Shown one piece after another: positions 1-9,815 of a stretch of 64,000 nucleotides of DNA. Each line of letters begins with the position of its first letter. The first letter of the stretch is position 1. Origin of the DNA: Bacteroidales bacterium MB20-C3-3 (lineage in GTDB: Bacteria > Bacteroidota > Bacteroidia > Bacteroidales > UBA932); NCBI GenBank assembly GCA_035609245.1, contig CP141202.1, forward strand, positions 372,001 to 436,000. The letters are read 5' to 3'. Under the pieces are notes generated by a model that was not told the DNA's origin, searched no databases, and was given only the letters and a program-made list of their open reading frames with translations. The translations under genes were made by a program, and so were the position numbers.

Positions 1-1044
1 ATTGCTGATAAAAAAGAGGTTTGGCAACTGGAAATTTTTGGTTCCGGAGCCGGGAAACCATCTGCTATTTGGGTAGCACAAAGAATTCCCGATGACCATG
101 TTGGAATATCGGCCAATATTCCACGAATCTCGAATGTTAATTTTAATGATCCCGAGAACTTCATGTATAGTTCAGATATCAAAGAGAGATGTATCAAACT
201 CGGACTATGGGATGGAAAAGAGGAGTTTAAATTTTGGAAAATTAATAATGGCAGAAAGCCGTTCTCTATAAGAGAATTTTTTGTACTGAACTCTGTTGCT
301 CCGTCATTGAGTCTTAAATATGATTCAGAAGAGCTCCCGTTCTCAGTAAAACCTGATAAAAAAATATCCGTAAGAGATGTTATGGCATTTTACAGACATA
401 CTTATGAAGGTACTGAGTGGGATCAGACAAAGAATCTGGTAGCAGAAGTTACAAGAAGAGATGCTAAAGGGAACGAGTACAAAGAACAGATCAGGCCTGT
501 TTCAAATTTTATGAGTAATGAAATGAGAGCTCTCCTCAATACTATAAAACCTGGAGTTACTGAAAGAGTTAGGGGGATTGCCGTTATACAGTGCTCTTAC
601 TCTCATATAATACAATTGAGAGATTGGCTTCCAGATGAAATTGGTGGTGTTGCCTATTTCTCATTTGATAATCCAGCGCAAAGTCCTAGAATCCCAATTT
701 ATTCGGGAACAATTTCTCTTCCAAAGTCATTTCATATATGCGGACAACACAGGTATCGTGAAGACGCTGCTATATGGGCGTTTAGAGAGACAAACAGAAT
801 TGCAACAATAAACTGGGATAAGACTAGAGGAATTCTTGAACCAGAGATTGCCAGATTTGAAGAGGAGATGTTCAATAGTGCTCCATCGGTAGAAAAGCAA
901 GCTGAAAAGCTTATAAAAGAGGGTAAAGTGGACAAGGCAAAAGAGATCCTTACAAACCACACAAACAGTTTTGCTCTCTCGACAATGAAGAGATGGCAGG
1001 ATATGAAAGCCCAACTATGGTCGGTATTTGCCAGGGCAATGTAA
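1..1044 (+). CDS. C69-family dipeptidase (PepD-like), 5' end cut off by the window
   Basis: The reading frame is open from base 1 and ends with TAA at 1042-1044, so the gene begins before the window. The visible 347 residues match the C69/U34 dipeptidase family. Near the start is the pattern VWQLEIFGSGAGKPSAIWVA followed by RIPDDHVGISAN, typical of PepD proteins, and the C-terminal half has the family pattern of FRETNRIAT and a helical end. The family are N-terminal nucleophile hydrolases that cleave dipeptides; the nucleophile Cys should lie at the missing N-terminus, so activity cannot be judged here. A dipeptidase fits a peptide- and amino-acid-fermenting bacterium. An ATG at 163 exists but is internal to the homologous region and is not the start. 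Confidence 0.85.
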   Translation: MADKKEVWQLEIFGSGAGKPSAIWVAQRIPDDHVGISANIPRISNVNFNDPENFMYSSDIKERCIKLGLWDGKEEFKFWKINNGRKPFSIREFFVLNSVAPSLSLKYDSEELPFSVKPDKKISVRDVMAFYRHTYEGTEWDQTKNLVAEVTRRDAKGNEYKEQIRPVSNFMSNEMRALLNTIKPGVTERVRGIAVIQCSYSHIIQLRDWLPDEIGGVAYFSFDNPAQSPRIPIYSGTISLPKSFHICGQHRYREDAAIWAFRETNRIATINWDKTRGILEPEIARFEEEMFNSAPSVEKQAEKLIKEGKVDKAKEILTNHTNSFALSTMKRWQDMKAQLWSVFARAM

Positions 1045-1073
1045 TTGATTAATGTTTTTTTGAATTTTATACA

Positions 1074-1081
1074 TAACTTTG
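1074..1081 (+). promoter_or_regulatory. Bacteroidota-type -7 element for carAB
   Basis: TAACTTTG matches the TAnnTTTG -7 consensus of Bacteroidota sigma factors and lies 35 bases before the carA ATG. No convincing -33 TTTG at the usual spacing was seen. Confidence 0.55.
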
Positions 1082-1115
1082 CACACATATAATTAAAGAA
1101 ATTTAAGAAAAAGAG

Positions 1116-2186
1116 ATGCACAAATACAAATCCGCAACACTCTTTCTTGAGGATGGAACAGAGTTTTCCGGCTACTCATTTGGAAACGACCAAGCCATTG
1201 ATGGTGAGGTCGTTTTTTCTACAGCTATGGTTGGCTATCCTGAAAGTTTGACAGACCCCTCCTATTCCGGTCAAATCCTATGCGTAACTTATCCACTTGT
1301 AGGAAATTACGGAGTACCCGAAGAGACTATAACAAATAACCTATCTTCATTTTATGAATCAGAAAAAATTCATGTGAGAGGGTTAATCATATCTGATTAT
1401 TCATTTTCCTACAGTCACTGGAATGCCTCAAGAAGCCTTGATGAGTGGCTAAAAGAACAAGGTATCCCGGGTATATTTGGCATTGACACAAGGGAGCTCA
1501 CAAAAGTTCTGAGAGAAAAGGGATCAATGTTGGGTAAGATTGTTCCGGAGGGCACAACCTTGAACACATTAGAAGATCCTAATCTAATCAATCAGGTTGA
1601 TGTAGTAAGCTGCAAAGAGGTACTCAAGTATGGGTCAGGATTAAAGAGAGTCGTGCTTGTAGATTGCGGAGTTAAACATAATATAATAAGGTGTTTTGTA
1701 AACCGGGGTGTTGAGGTTATCAGGGTTCCATGGAATTACGATTTCAGCACTATTGAATATGATGGACTGTTTATCTCTAATGGTCCGGGAGATCCCAATC
1801 ATTGCGTTGAAGCTGTTATAAATATCCAAAAGGCCATAGAAAAAGAGAAACCTATTTTTGGTATTTGCATGGGTAATCAACTCTTGTCAAAAGCTGCTGG
1901 AGCATCAATTTTTAAACTTAAATACGGGCACAGAAGTCATAATCAGCCTGTAAGAATGTTTGGTACAAACAGATGTTATATTACATCCCAAAATCACGGT
2001 TTTGCAGTTGATGATTCTACATTGGGCAGTGATTGGGAACCATTGTTTATCAATATGAACGACGGGACAAATGAGGGGATTAAACATAAGAGTAAACCAT
2101 TTTTCTCTTGTCAGTTCCACCCGGAAGCATCCAGCGGACCTACAGATACAGAATTCCTTTTTGATGACTTTATAAAACTCCTTTAG
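1116..2186 (+). CDS. carA: carbamoyl-phosphate synthase small (glutaminase) subunit
   Basis: This 356-residue protein is the glutamine amidotransferase subunit that releases ammonia for the large subunit, feeding pyrimidine and arginine synthesis. The N-terminal CPSase small domain is residues 1-170. The class I glutaminase domain follows, with the nucleophile Cys251 in GICMGNQ and the His335/Glu337 pair in FHPE. The length is usual for the family. The stop codon is two bases before the carB ATG, so the two are one operon. pyrD lies elsewhere in the window (42.9 kb), so pyrimidine genes are dispersed. Confidence 0.97.
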   Translation: MHKYKSATLFLEDGTEFSGYSFGNDQAIDGEVVFSTAMVGYPESLTDPSYSGQILCVTYPLVGNYGVPEETITNNLSSFYESEKIHVRGLIISDYSFSYSHWNASRSLDEWLKEQGIPGIFGIDTRELTKVLREKGSMLGKIVPEGTTLNTLEDPNLINQVDVVSCKEVLKYGSGLKRVVLVDCGVKHNIIRCFVNRGVEVIRVPWNYDFSTIEYDGLFISNGPGDPNHCVEAVINIQKAIEKEKPIFGICMGNQLLSKAAGASIFKLKYGHRSHNQPVRMFGTNRCYITSQNHGFAVDDSTLGSDWEPLFINMNDGTNEGIKHKSKPFFSCQFHPEASSGPTDTEFLFDDFIKLL

Positions 2187-2188
2187 AG

Positions 2189-5100
2189 ATGATTGACAAT
2201 AACATAAAAAAAGCTTTAATTCTAGGATCCGGGGCTCTTAAAATTGGAGAGGCCGGTGAATTTGACTACTCAGGTTCTCAGGCTCTTAAAGCGCTTAGAG
2301 AGGAGGGAATTGAGACTGTATTAATAAACCCCAATATTGCAACTGTCCAAACCTCTGAGGGGGTTGCAGATAAAATTTATTTTCTTCCGGTAACACCATA
2401 CTTTGTTGAAGAGGTAATAAAAAAAGAAAAGCCACAAGGAATTCTTCTGGCCTTTGGAGGTCAAACAGCACTTAATTGTGGTGTTGAATTATTCAGGTCG
2501 GGAGTTTTTGAAAAATACAATATTAAGGTACTTGGCACACCGGTTCAATCTATTATTGACACTGAAGACAGAGAGTTATTTGTTAAAAAACTGGATCAGA
2601 TTGATGTCAAGACTATAAAAAGTCATGCAGTTGAAAATTTTGACCATGCTAAAACAGCCGCAGAAGATCTCGGATACCCGGTCATAATCAGAGCTGCCTA
2701 TGCTTTAGGCGGTTTGGGAAGTGGTTTTTGCAACAATGAGCAAGAGCTTAAAGTCCTTTGTGAGAAGGCATTCTCTTACTCCCCTCAGGTCTTGGTTGAA
2801 AAGTCATTGAAAGGATGGAAAGAAATTGAGTATGAAGTAGTAAGGGATAGGTTTGACAACTGCATAACTGTTTGCAACATGGAGAATTTTGATCCACTTG
2901 GAATTCACACAGGTGAAAGCATAGTGGTCGCTCCTTCTCAAACACTTACAAATAGCGAATACCACCTGTTAAGAGAGCTTGCTATAAAAATTGTAAGGCA
3001 TATAGGTATAGTTGGAGAGTGTAATGTACAATACGCTTTTGATCCATATTCAGAAGATTACAGGGTTATTGAGGTTAATGCAAGGCTAAGCAGGTCTTCT
3101 GCTCTTGCATCAAAAGCGACAGGATACCCACTTGCATTCGTTGCTGCTAAACTAGGTTTAGGATACGGATTATTTGACCTTAAAAACTCCGTCACTCAAA
3201 CAACACCTGCTTTTTTTGAACCTGCACTTGATTATATTGTCTGCAAAATTCCAAGATGGGATCTCTCAAAATTTCAAGGTGTTTCAAGAGAGATTGGATC
3301 AAGCATGAAAAGTGTTGGTGAGGTTATGGCTATTGGAAGGACCTTTGAAGAGGCAATTCAAAAGGGACTGAGGATGATTGGACAAGGAGCTCATGGATTC
3401 GTTGCAAACAGGGAGATTTCTGTTCCTGATATTGACAAATCTTTAAGAGAACCTACTGACAACAGAATTTTTGTAATTTCAAAAGCTTTCAAAAAAGGCT
3501 ATACTGTGGACGAAATTCACGAATTAACCAAAATAGACAGATGGTTTCTTGAGAAATTATACAATATTCACAATACATCTATTGAACTAACTGAATATAA
3601 CAATATATCCCAATTACCTGTTGAACTCCTTAAAAAATCAAAACAACAGGGTTTTTCAGATTTTCAGATTGGCAGACTATTATACAAAGAATCTATAGAT
3701 GTTGACGATGCTTCATCAATTGTAAGAGTCTTCAGAAAGGAGCACGGAATAGTGCCTGTTGTAAAACAAATTGACACATTAGCGGCTGAATTTCCTGCTG
3801 TTACAAATTATTTGTACCTGACATACAATGGTAAGTTTAACGATGTTAAATATCTCGGAGATAAAAGATCTATTATTGTTCTGGGCTCAGGAGCATATAG
3901 AATTGGGAGCTCTGTCGAGTTTGACTGGTGTAGTGTAAATGCTTTGGAAACAATTCGAAAGCAGGGATGGCGAGGAGTTATGATAAACTATAACCCAGAG
4001 ACAGTATCAACTGACTATGATATGTGTGACAGGTTATATTTTGATGAACTCACTTATGAAAGAGTTATGGATATTTATGAGCTGGAAAATCCTGAAGGAA
4101 TGATAATTTCAGTTGGTGGTCAAATTCCTAACAATTTAGCTATAAGATTAGATAAGAGCGATGTTAAAATCCTGGGGACAACTGCAAAAAGCATAGATAA
4201 TGCAGAAGACAGGCATAAATTCTCATCTATGCTTGACAGACTTCAGATTGATCAGCCAAGATGGAAAGAGTTGACAACATTAAATGATGTATTTGAATTT
4301 GTCTCCATAGTAGGTTATCCGGTTCTTGTCAGACCATCATATGTCCTTTCCGGGGCTGCAATGAATGTTTGCTCAAATGACTCAGAACTGGAAGAATTTT
4401 TAAAATTGGCAACAAACGTTTCCAAAAAACATCCTGTTGTAGTATCTGAATTTATTCAAAACGCAAAAGAGATTGAATTTGATGCAGTTGCACAAAACGG
4501 AGATGTTATTGCTTACGCAATCTCAGAACATATTGAATTTGCCGGGGTTCACTCAGGAGATGCAACCATCCAGTTCCCTCCACAAAAACTATATGTTGAA
4601 ACTGCCCGAAGAATTAAGAGAATTGCCAGAAAAATTGCAGGAGAGCTCAATATTTCCGGACCATTTAACATACAGTTTCTGGCAAAGGAGAATGACATAA
4701 AAGTTATTGAATGTAATCTGAGAGCATCCAGAAGTTTTCCATTTGTATCTAAGGTTCTTAAAATTAACTTTATTGAATTGGCAACAAAGGTGATGATTGG
4801 AGAGAAGGTAGAGGCGCCAAGTAAAAGTGCATTTGACTTAGATTATGTCGGTATAAAAGCATCACAGTTTTCCTTTACAAGACTTCAAAAAGCAGACCCG
4901 GTTCTGGGGGTAGATATGGCTTCAACTGGTGAGGTTGGTTGTATAGGAGATGATACAAACGAGGCAATCTTAAAAGCAATGCTTTCAGTTGGATACAAGC
5001 TCCCTCAAAAAGGGATTTTACTCTCAACAGGAGATGCAAAGCAGAAGGCAGAACTTCTTATGGCTTGCAGACTACTAAGGGAAAATGGCTTCCAGCTTTA

Positions 5101-5416
5101 CGCTACCGGTGGAACTCATAAATACCTTGTTGAAAACAACATTGAATCAACCCTTGTATACTGGCCAAGTGAAAAAGAGAGTAAACCTCAGGCAATGGAT
5201 CTTCTTCATTCAAGAGTGGTTGATTTTGTTGTTAATATTCCTAAAAACCTTACCCAGGAGGAGCTTGACAATGGATATAAAATAAGAAGAGCAGCGACAG
5301 ATCTGAATATCCCTTTAATTACCAATGCAAGGTTGGCAACAGCTTTTATCAGGTCATTCTCTGCAATTTCAATAGATCAGATCCAGATTAAGAGCTGGGA
5401 TGAATACAAATCATAA
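2189..5416 (+). CDS. carB: carbamoyl-phosphate synthase large subunit
   Basis: This 1075-residue protein makes carbamoyl phosphate from bicarbonate, ammonia and two ATP. It has the expected duplicated layout: a first ATP-grasp synthetase half (about 1-400), an oligomerisation region (400-550), a second ATP-grasp half (about 560-930) and a C-terminal MGS-like allosteric domain beginning near PQKGILLSTGDAK. The second half repeats the GSGAYRIG-type opening seen as GSGALKIG in the first. The family's usual length is kept and no break is visible. It starts two bases after carA. Confidence 0.97.
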   Translation: MIDNNIKKALILGSGALKIGEAGEFDYSGSQALKALREEGIETVLINPNIATVQTSEGVADKIYFLPVTPYFVEEVIKKEKPQGILLAFGGQTALNCGVELFRSGVFEKYNIKVLGTPVQSIIDTEDRELFVKKLDQIDVKTIKSHAVENFDHAKTAAEDLGYPVIIRAAYALGGLGSGFCNNEQELKVLCEKAFSYSPQVLVEKSLKGWKEIEYEVVRDRFDNCITVCNMENFDPLGIHTGESIVVAPSQTLTNSEYHLLRELAIKIVRHIGIVGECNVQYAFDPYSEDYRVIEVNARLSRSSALASKATGYPLAFVAAKLGLGYGLFDLKNSVTQTTPAFFEPALDYIVCKIPRWDLSKFQGVSREIGSSMKSVGEVMAIGRTFEEAIQKGLRMIGQGAHGFVANREISVPDIDKSLREPTDNRIFVISKAFKKGYTVDEIHELTKIDRWFLEKLYNIHNTSIELTEYNNISQLPVELLKKSKQQGFSDFQIGRLLYKESIDVDDASSIVRVFRKEHGIVPVVKQIDTLAAEFPAVTNYLYLTYNGKFNDVKYLGDKRSIIVLGSGAYRIGSSVEFDWCSVNALETIRKQGWRGVMINYNPETVSTDYDMCDRLYFDELTYERVMDIYELENPEGMIISVGGQIPNNLAIRLDKSDVKILGTTAKSIDNAEDRHKFSSMLDRLQIDQPRWKELTTLNDVFEFVSIVGYPVLVRPSYVLSGAAMNVCSNDSELEEFLKLATNVSKKHPVVVSEFIQNAKEIEFDAVAQNGDVIAYAISEHIEFAGVHSGDATIQFPPQKLYVETARRIKRIARKIAGELNISGPFNIQFLAKENDIKVIECNLRASRSFPFVSKVLKINFIELATKVMIGEKVEAPSKSAFDLDYVGIKASQFSFTRLQKADPVLGVDMASTGEVGCIGDDTNEAILKAMLSVGYKLPQKGILLSTGDAKQKAELLMACRLLRENGFQLYATGGTHKYLVENNIESTLVYWPSEKESKPQAMDLLHSRVVDFVVNIPKNLTQEELDNGYKIRRAATDLNIPLITNARLATAFIRSFSAISIDQIQIKSWDEYKS

Positions 5417-5427
5417 TTATAATTACC

Positions 5428-5435
5428 TATATTTG
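5428..5435 (+). promoter_or_regulatory. -7 element before the MarR/FNT gene pair
   Basis: TATATTTG matches TAnnTTTG and ends 28 bases before the ATG at 5464. Confidence 0.5.
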
Positions 5436-5463
5436 TAGAGATTGGACAAATATTATTACTAAT

Positions 5464-5913
5464 ATGATTCTGAACAAACAGGTTGGAGTTTTTCTAAATC
5501 TTGTTCACTGTAAGTTCAAACAGTTTATGAATTCGATTTTTGCCGAACACGGATTCAATCTCACTGCTGAACAATTTTTGGTGATGGATACTCTTTGGGA
5601 CGAAGGGATAATGTCACAGCAAGAGATAGCAGATATAATCCTGAAGGATAAAAATTCTGTGACAAAACTGATTGATGCCCTTGAAAAGAAGGGGCTTGTA
5701 ATCAGAATAGCTGGAGAAGAGGATAGAAGACAGAAGATGATTCATCTTACTGAAAAGGCGGTTGAAGTTAAGGAGGCAATCACAAAAATTGCGCTTGAAT
5801 CCACAGATCATATTATTAAAGATATACCAAAAGAAGAACTAATAAGTTTTATAAAAGTTCTTCATAAAATGGCAGACAATATTGATTCACTATCTTTAAA
5901 TAATGAGCAATAA
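5464..5913 (+). CDS. MarR-family transcriptional regulator
   Basis: This 149-residue protein has the winged-helix MarR fold. A helix-rich N-terminus is followed by the recognition region QQEIADIILKDKNSVTKLID and the wing IAGEEDRRQKMIHLT, which holds the family DRR signature. MarR proteins bind DNA as dimers and usually respond to small ligands or redox state. Its last 11 bases overlap the start of the formate/nitrite-type channel gene. Co-transcription and control of that gene are therefore likely, but the ligand is unknown. Confidence 0.9.
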   Translation: MILNKQVGVFLNLVHCKFKQFMNSIFAEHGFNLTAEQFLVMDTLWDEGIMSQQEIADIILKDKNSVTKLIDALEKKGLVIRIAGEEDRRQKMIHLTEKAVEVKEAITKIALESTDHIIKDIPKEELISFIKVLHKMADNIDSLSLNNEQ

Positions 5914-6742
5914 CTATTTAACACCATCAGAGATTGTTGACTACACTGAGGAAACAGGGATAAAAAAGGCAGGAATGCCAGTTTTAAGAACTCTCCTTCT
6001 TGCATTCTTAGCAGGTGTTTTTATTGCTCTTGCATCTGTAGGGAGCAATATCATATCACATAATATTGAAAATATAGGGGTAGCTAAATATCTCGCAGGA
6101 CTGATCTTCCCAACAGGTCTGATTCTTGTGGTTATTGCCGGAGCAGAACTATTCACCGGAAACAACCTTATTTCCATTGCTGCTCTATCTGGCAAGGTAA
6201 AATGGAGCAAATATTTTTGGAATTTAATAATGGTATGGCTTGGAAATTTAGTGGGATCAGTTTTTATCGCATTACTTATCTATTTATCAGGACAATTAAA
6301 TTACACAGATGGTCTGCTTGGTGCATATACTATTAAGGTAGCAGCATTAAAAACATCTCTATCATTTACTGAGGCTTTTGCATCTGGTATTCTATGTAAT
6401 TTATTGGTATGTCTAGCAGTATGGATGTCATATTCAACTAAGGATATCGCTGGAAAAGCCCTTGTAATATTTTTCCCCATATGGCTCTTTATTGCATCCG
6501 GATATGAACACTCGGTCGCAAATATGTACTATCTCACTGCCGGCCTTTTAGCTAAAAACAACCCTGACTTAGTTTTAAAAACAGGTGAGTTGATGAGTTT
6601 CTCCGCTGAAAATCTTAATAATCTTACAATATTAAATGCCTTTATGGACAATCTCGTCCCGGTGACCATTGGAAATCTTGTGGGCGGGGCTCTATTTATT
6701 GGAGCCTGGTACTGGTGGGCATATAAAAAGGTATCCAGATAA
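5903..6742 (+). CDS. formate/nitrite transporter (FNT) family channel
   Basis: This 279-residue integral membrane protein belongs to the FocA/NirC family of pentameric channels for small monovalent anions such as formate, nitrite or hydrosulfide. It has six predicted hydrophobic segments. Family patterns include GAELFTGNN in the first part, NLVGS in the middle and the closing NLVGGALFIG. It overlaps the MarR gene by 11 bases. In a fermenter, formate export is a reasonable guess. The downstream sulfur-linked genes would equally allow a sulfur anion, so the substrate is not decided. Confidence 0.88.
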   Translation: MSNNYLTPSEIVDYTEETGIKKAGMPVLRTLLLAFLAGVFIALASVGSNIISHNIENIGVAKYLAGLIFPTGLILVVIAGAELFTGNNLISIAALSGKVKWSKYFWNLIMVWLGNLVGSVFIALLIYLSGQLNYTDGLLGAYTIKVAALKTSLSFTEAFASGILCNLLVCLAVWMSYSTKDIAGKALVIFFPIWLFIASGYEHSVANMYYLTAGLLAKNNPDLVLKTGELMSFSAENLNNLTILNAFMDNLVPVTIGNLVGGALFIGAWYWWAYKKVSR

Positions 6743-6746
6743 AATA

Positions 6747-8018
6747 ATGACAGACTACAAATTAAGAAACCTTATAACAGGTAGAGTATTTGATGACACA
6801 GGATGGCTTCTCTCTGATCCTCTATATGAAAAGCCTACATTGATTAGAAGTGAGTATTCCGTAAAGCAAATTGATTTTTCAAATGAAAGTAGTGGTTTTT
6901 ACAAGTTTTCTGATTGGCTGCCTGTTAACAGAAAACTAAAAAATTCTTCGTCTCCTGTAACATACAAAGCTGAAGAACTGGGAGATATTCTTGGTCTTGA
7001 CAATCTTTGGATTACTTTTAACGGATACTGGCCAGAAAAAGGCGTCGGTATGACAACATGCTCCTTTAAGGAGACTGAAGCTTTTTCAGTTTGTGCAAGA
7101 TTGGTTCCTTCAGATAAAGTCATGGTTGTTGCTTCAGCCGGTAATACAGCGAGAGCTTTTGCCAGGGTATGCTCTGATAATAATATTCCTTTATTGCTTG
7201 TTGTTCCTGAGGATAACCTGGATGCTCTGTGGTTTGATTCAAAAATTGAAGAGTGCGTAAAATTAATTTCAACACCAAAAGGTAGCGACTATTTTGATGC
7301 TATTGACCTCGCTTCAAAAATTTGCAAGTCCGGTAAGTTTTTTGAAGAGGGAGGTGCTAAGAATGTGGCAAGAAGAGATGGAATGGGTACTACAGTTCTG
7401 TCGGCAGCTACAACTATTGGAAGAATCCCTGACAATTACTTTCAGTCTATAGGGAGTGGAACTGGTGCTATTGCAGCATGGGAGGCTAATCTCAGGTTAA
7501 TAGATGATGGCAGGTTTGGGAATAATAAGATGAAACTCCTTCCTTCACAAAATTATCCATTTACCCCAATGTATGATGCCTGGAGAGCTCATAGCAGATC
7601 TTTGCTCCCGTTTGACGATAACCTTGAACGAGAAAAAGCTCTTTTAATTAAAGCGAAGGTTCTATCCAACAGAAGGCCACCCTACTCAGTTCCCGGGGGG
7701 TTGTATGATGCATTAAAAGATACAGAAGGTGATATTGAAATAGTAGACAATCTTGAACTTGATGCTGCGTGCAGACTTTTTGAAGAGGTTGAAGGTATTG
7801 ATATTCATCCTGCAGCAGGCGTTGCTCTGGCAGGAATGATGAAGAGCATTGAATCAGGTAAAGCTGATAAATGTGCATTAAATATGCTGAATATAACCGG
7901 AGGAGGTGAGCAGAGATTTAAAAAGGAGAATTCTATTGTCAATCTTAAACCAAATTTAATATTGGACAACAACACAAATATAGCCGATATTATAAATATG
8001 GCTGAATCTCTTTTTTAA
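6747..8018 (+). CDS. PLP-dependent cysteate-synthase-like enzyme (threonine synthase family)
   Basis: The start at 6747 gives 423 residues and lies four bases after the FNT gene; a longer frame from 6669 would overlap that gene by 74 bases. The protein is a fold type II PLP enzyme. The Schiff-base lysine is in SFKE, the phosphate-binding regions are ASAGNTARAF and SIGSGTGAI, and the end has NITGGGEQR. It resembles the threonine-synthase relatives called cysteate synthase (O-phosphoserine plus sulfite to cysteate), which are found in methanogens and some Bacteroidota. Cysteate is the headgroup precursor of sulfonolipids. The SulP gene directly downstream supports a sulfur role. True threonine synthase is the main alternative. 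Confidence 0.6.
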   Translation: MTDYKLRNLITGRVFDDTGWLLSDPLYEKPTLIRSEYSVKQIDFSNESSGFYKFSDWLPVNRKLKNSSSPVTYKAEELGDILGLDNLWITFNGYWPEKGVGMTTCSFKETEAFSVCARLVPSDKVMVVASAGNTARAFARVCSDNNIPLLLVVPEDNLDALWFDSKIEECVKLISTPKGSDYFDAIDLASKICKSGKFFEEGGAKNVARRDGMGTTVLSAATTIGRIPDNYFQSIGSGTGAIAAWEANLRLIDDGRFGNNKMKLLPSQNYPFTPMYDAWRAHSRSLLPFDDNLEREKALLIKAKVLSNRRPPYSVPGGLYDALKDTEGDIEIVDNLELDAACRLFEEVEGIDIHPAAGVALAGMMKSIESGKADKCALNMLNITGGGEQRFKKENSIVNLKPNLILDNNTNIADIINMAESLF

Positions 8019-8041
8019 ATTGTATTGAAGCTTTTATTTTC

Positions 8042-8049
8042 TAAATTTG
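8042..8049 (+). promoter_or_regulatory. -7 element that decides the sulP start
   Basis: TAAATTTG matches TAnnTTTG and sits inside the open frame that begins with TTG at 8025. Transcription from here would start near 8056, so the ATG at 8076 is the better start. Confidence 0.5.
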
Positions 8050-8075
8050 CAGCCTCTTATAAATTTCTCGGTGCA

Positions 8076-9815
8076 ATGGATATTAAATTTGCTTCGACCT
8101 TCCGGCCGAAATTTTTCTCTCTTTTTAATAAGGGAGCCTATAATAAAAAGACTTTTACTTCAGACCTGATTGCAGGTATTATAGTTGGAATAGTAGCCCT
8201 TCCTCTGGCAATTGCATTTGGTATTGCTTCCGGAGTAACACCACAGCAGGGTTTAATTACAGCCATTGTTGCAGGATTGCTAATGTCTCTTTTTGGTGGC
8301 TCAAACTTTTTAATTGGAGGTCCTACAGGTGCCTTTATTGTAATAGTTTATGGCATAGTATCTCAATATGGAGTTTCAGGACTGATAATCGCAACAGTGC
8401 TTGCCGGAATTATCCTGGTTGCAATGGGTATTTTTAAATTAGGGAACATAATTAAGTTCATCCCCTATCCTATTGTCGTAGGCTTCACAAGTGGTATTGC
8501 TCTTGTTATTTTTTCCACACAAGTCAAGGATCTTCTGGGCCTTCAAATTGAAAATGTTCCTTCAGAATTTATTCCTAAATGGATTAGTTATTTTGAAAAT
8601 ATTTCCTCCATTAATTTCTGGGAGGCAGGTATGGGGATATTCAGCTTAATGGTTATTATATTTTGGCCAAAAATTACAGCAAAAATACCTGGATCACTTA
8701 TAGCAATATTTGTGGGAACAATAGCAGCACTTCTTATCAGCAAGTTTGGGGGAGTGGAATTTGCAACAATTGGCAGTAAATTTCCAGAATTAGCCGGAGG
8801 AATTCCACTTCCAAAACCAGAGGCACCAAACATTGATTTTGAAGCAATAAAAATGCTTTTTCAACCTGCATTGACTATTGCTTTATTATGCGCTATCGAA
8901 TCTCTTCTTGCAGCAATGGTTGCAGATGGAGTAACCGGCAAAAAACACGATTCAAACACAGAACTTATTGGACAAGGTATTGCAAACATAGTAACTCCAT
9001 TTTTTGGAGGGATACCTTCAACGGGAGCAATAGCTAGAACAATGGCCAATATAAATAATGGTGGTAAAACTCCGGTTGCGGGTATAATACACGCTGTTGT
9101 TTTACTGTTAATCTTCCTCTTTCTTATGCCTTACGCTGTATATATACCATTGTCAGTACTTGCTGCTATATTGGTTATAGTAGCATATAATATGAGCGAG
9201 TGGAGGACATTTAAATATTTATTAAAAGGGCACAAAGCAGATGTTGCTGTTCTGCTCCTTACCTTCTTTCTTACGGTAATTATTGATCTGACTGTTGCTA
9301 TAGAAGTTGGAGTTCTTCTTGCGATTATTCTTTTTGTCAAACGGGTATCAGAAACTTCAAGTATAACTCAGGTAGAGAAGGATTTCCTTCCTGCAACTGA
9401 AAGAGGTGAGTACACTTCTGATGTTGAAATTCTGGATATTCCAAAAGGGGTAGAGGTATACGAAATAGATGGTCCGTTTTTCTTTGGATTGGCAAGTAAA
9501 CTTGATGAGATAGATGCTGCATCACATAACATAGTCAAAGCAAGAGTTATTCGAATGAGGAAAGTTCCGTTTATTGATTCAACAGGTTTGAATAACCTTA
9601 GAAATCTATGGAAAAGATCCAATAAAGAGAAAATACAAATGATTCTCTCCGGTGTTAGTGACAATGTAATGGATACTTTAACTAAATCCGGTTTTGCAGA
9701 TGAAATGGGGAAAGAGAACATATATCCTCATATTCAGCTAGCATTGGAAAGAGCAGCAGATGTTGTCAGACAGCAGAACGAGCAAGCCTTAAGAAAAGGA
9801 GTTAGAAATGGGTAA
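8076..9815 (+). CDS. SulP-family anion (sulfate) transporter with STAS domain
   Basis: With the ATG at 8076 the product is 579 residues. About 400 residues of membrane domain open with the SulP pattern DLIAGIIVGIVALPLAIAF and include the IPSTGAIARTMANINNGGKTP-type region. A cytoplasmic STAS domain follows, with the conserved phospho-acceptor-like motif FIDSTGLNNL near its centre. SulP proteins carry sulfate, bicarbonate or other anions. Placement after the cysteate-synthase-like gene suggests sulfate or sulfite supply, though bicarbonate is possible. The last bases overlap the EamA gene by eight. Confidence 0.88.
   Translation: MDIKFASTFRPKFFSLFNKGAYNKKTFTSDLIAGIIVGIVALPLAIAFGIASGVTPQQGLITAIVAGLLMSLFGGSNFLIGGPTGAFIVIVYGIVSQYGVSGLIIATVLAGIILVAMGIFKLGNIIKFIPYPIVVGFTSGIALVIFSTQVKDLLGLQIENVPSEFIPKWISYFENISSINFWEAGMGIFSLMVIIFWPKITAKIPGSLIAIFVGTIAALLISKFGGVEFATIGSKFPELAGGIPLPKPEAPNIDFEAIKMLFQPALTIALLCAIESLLAAMVADGVTGKKHDSNTELIGQGIANIVTPFFGGIPSTGAIARTMANINNGGKTPVAGIIHAVVLLLIFLFLMPYAVYIPLSVLAAILVIVAYNMSEWRTFKYLLKGHKADVAVLLLTFFLTVIIDLTVAIEVGVLLAIILFVKRVSETSSITQVEKDFLPATERGEYTSDVEILDIPKGVEVYEIDGPFFFGLASKLDEIDAASHNIVKARVIRMRKVPFIDSTGLNNLRNLWKRSNKEKIQMILSGVSDNVMDTLTKSGFADEMGKENIYPHIQLALERAADVVRQQNEQALRKGVRNG

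Noticed and set aside
9368..9721. A 117-codon frame antisense to the SulP STAS domain
   Set aside because: It overlaps a well-supported domain and has no recognisable features of its own.
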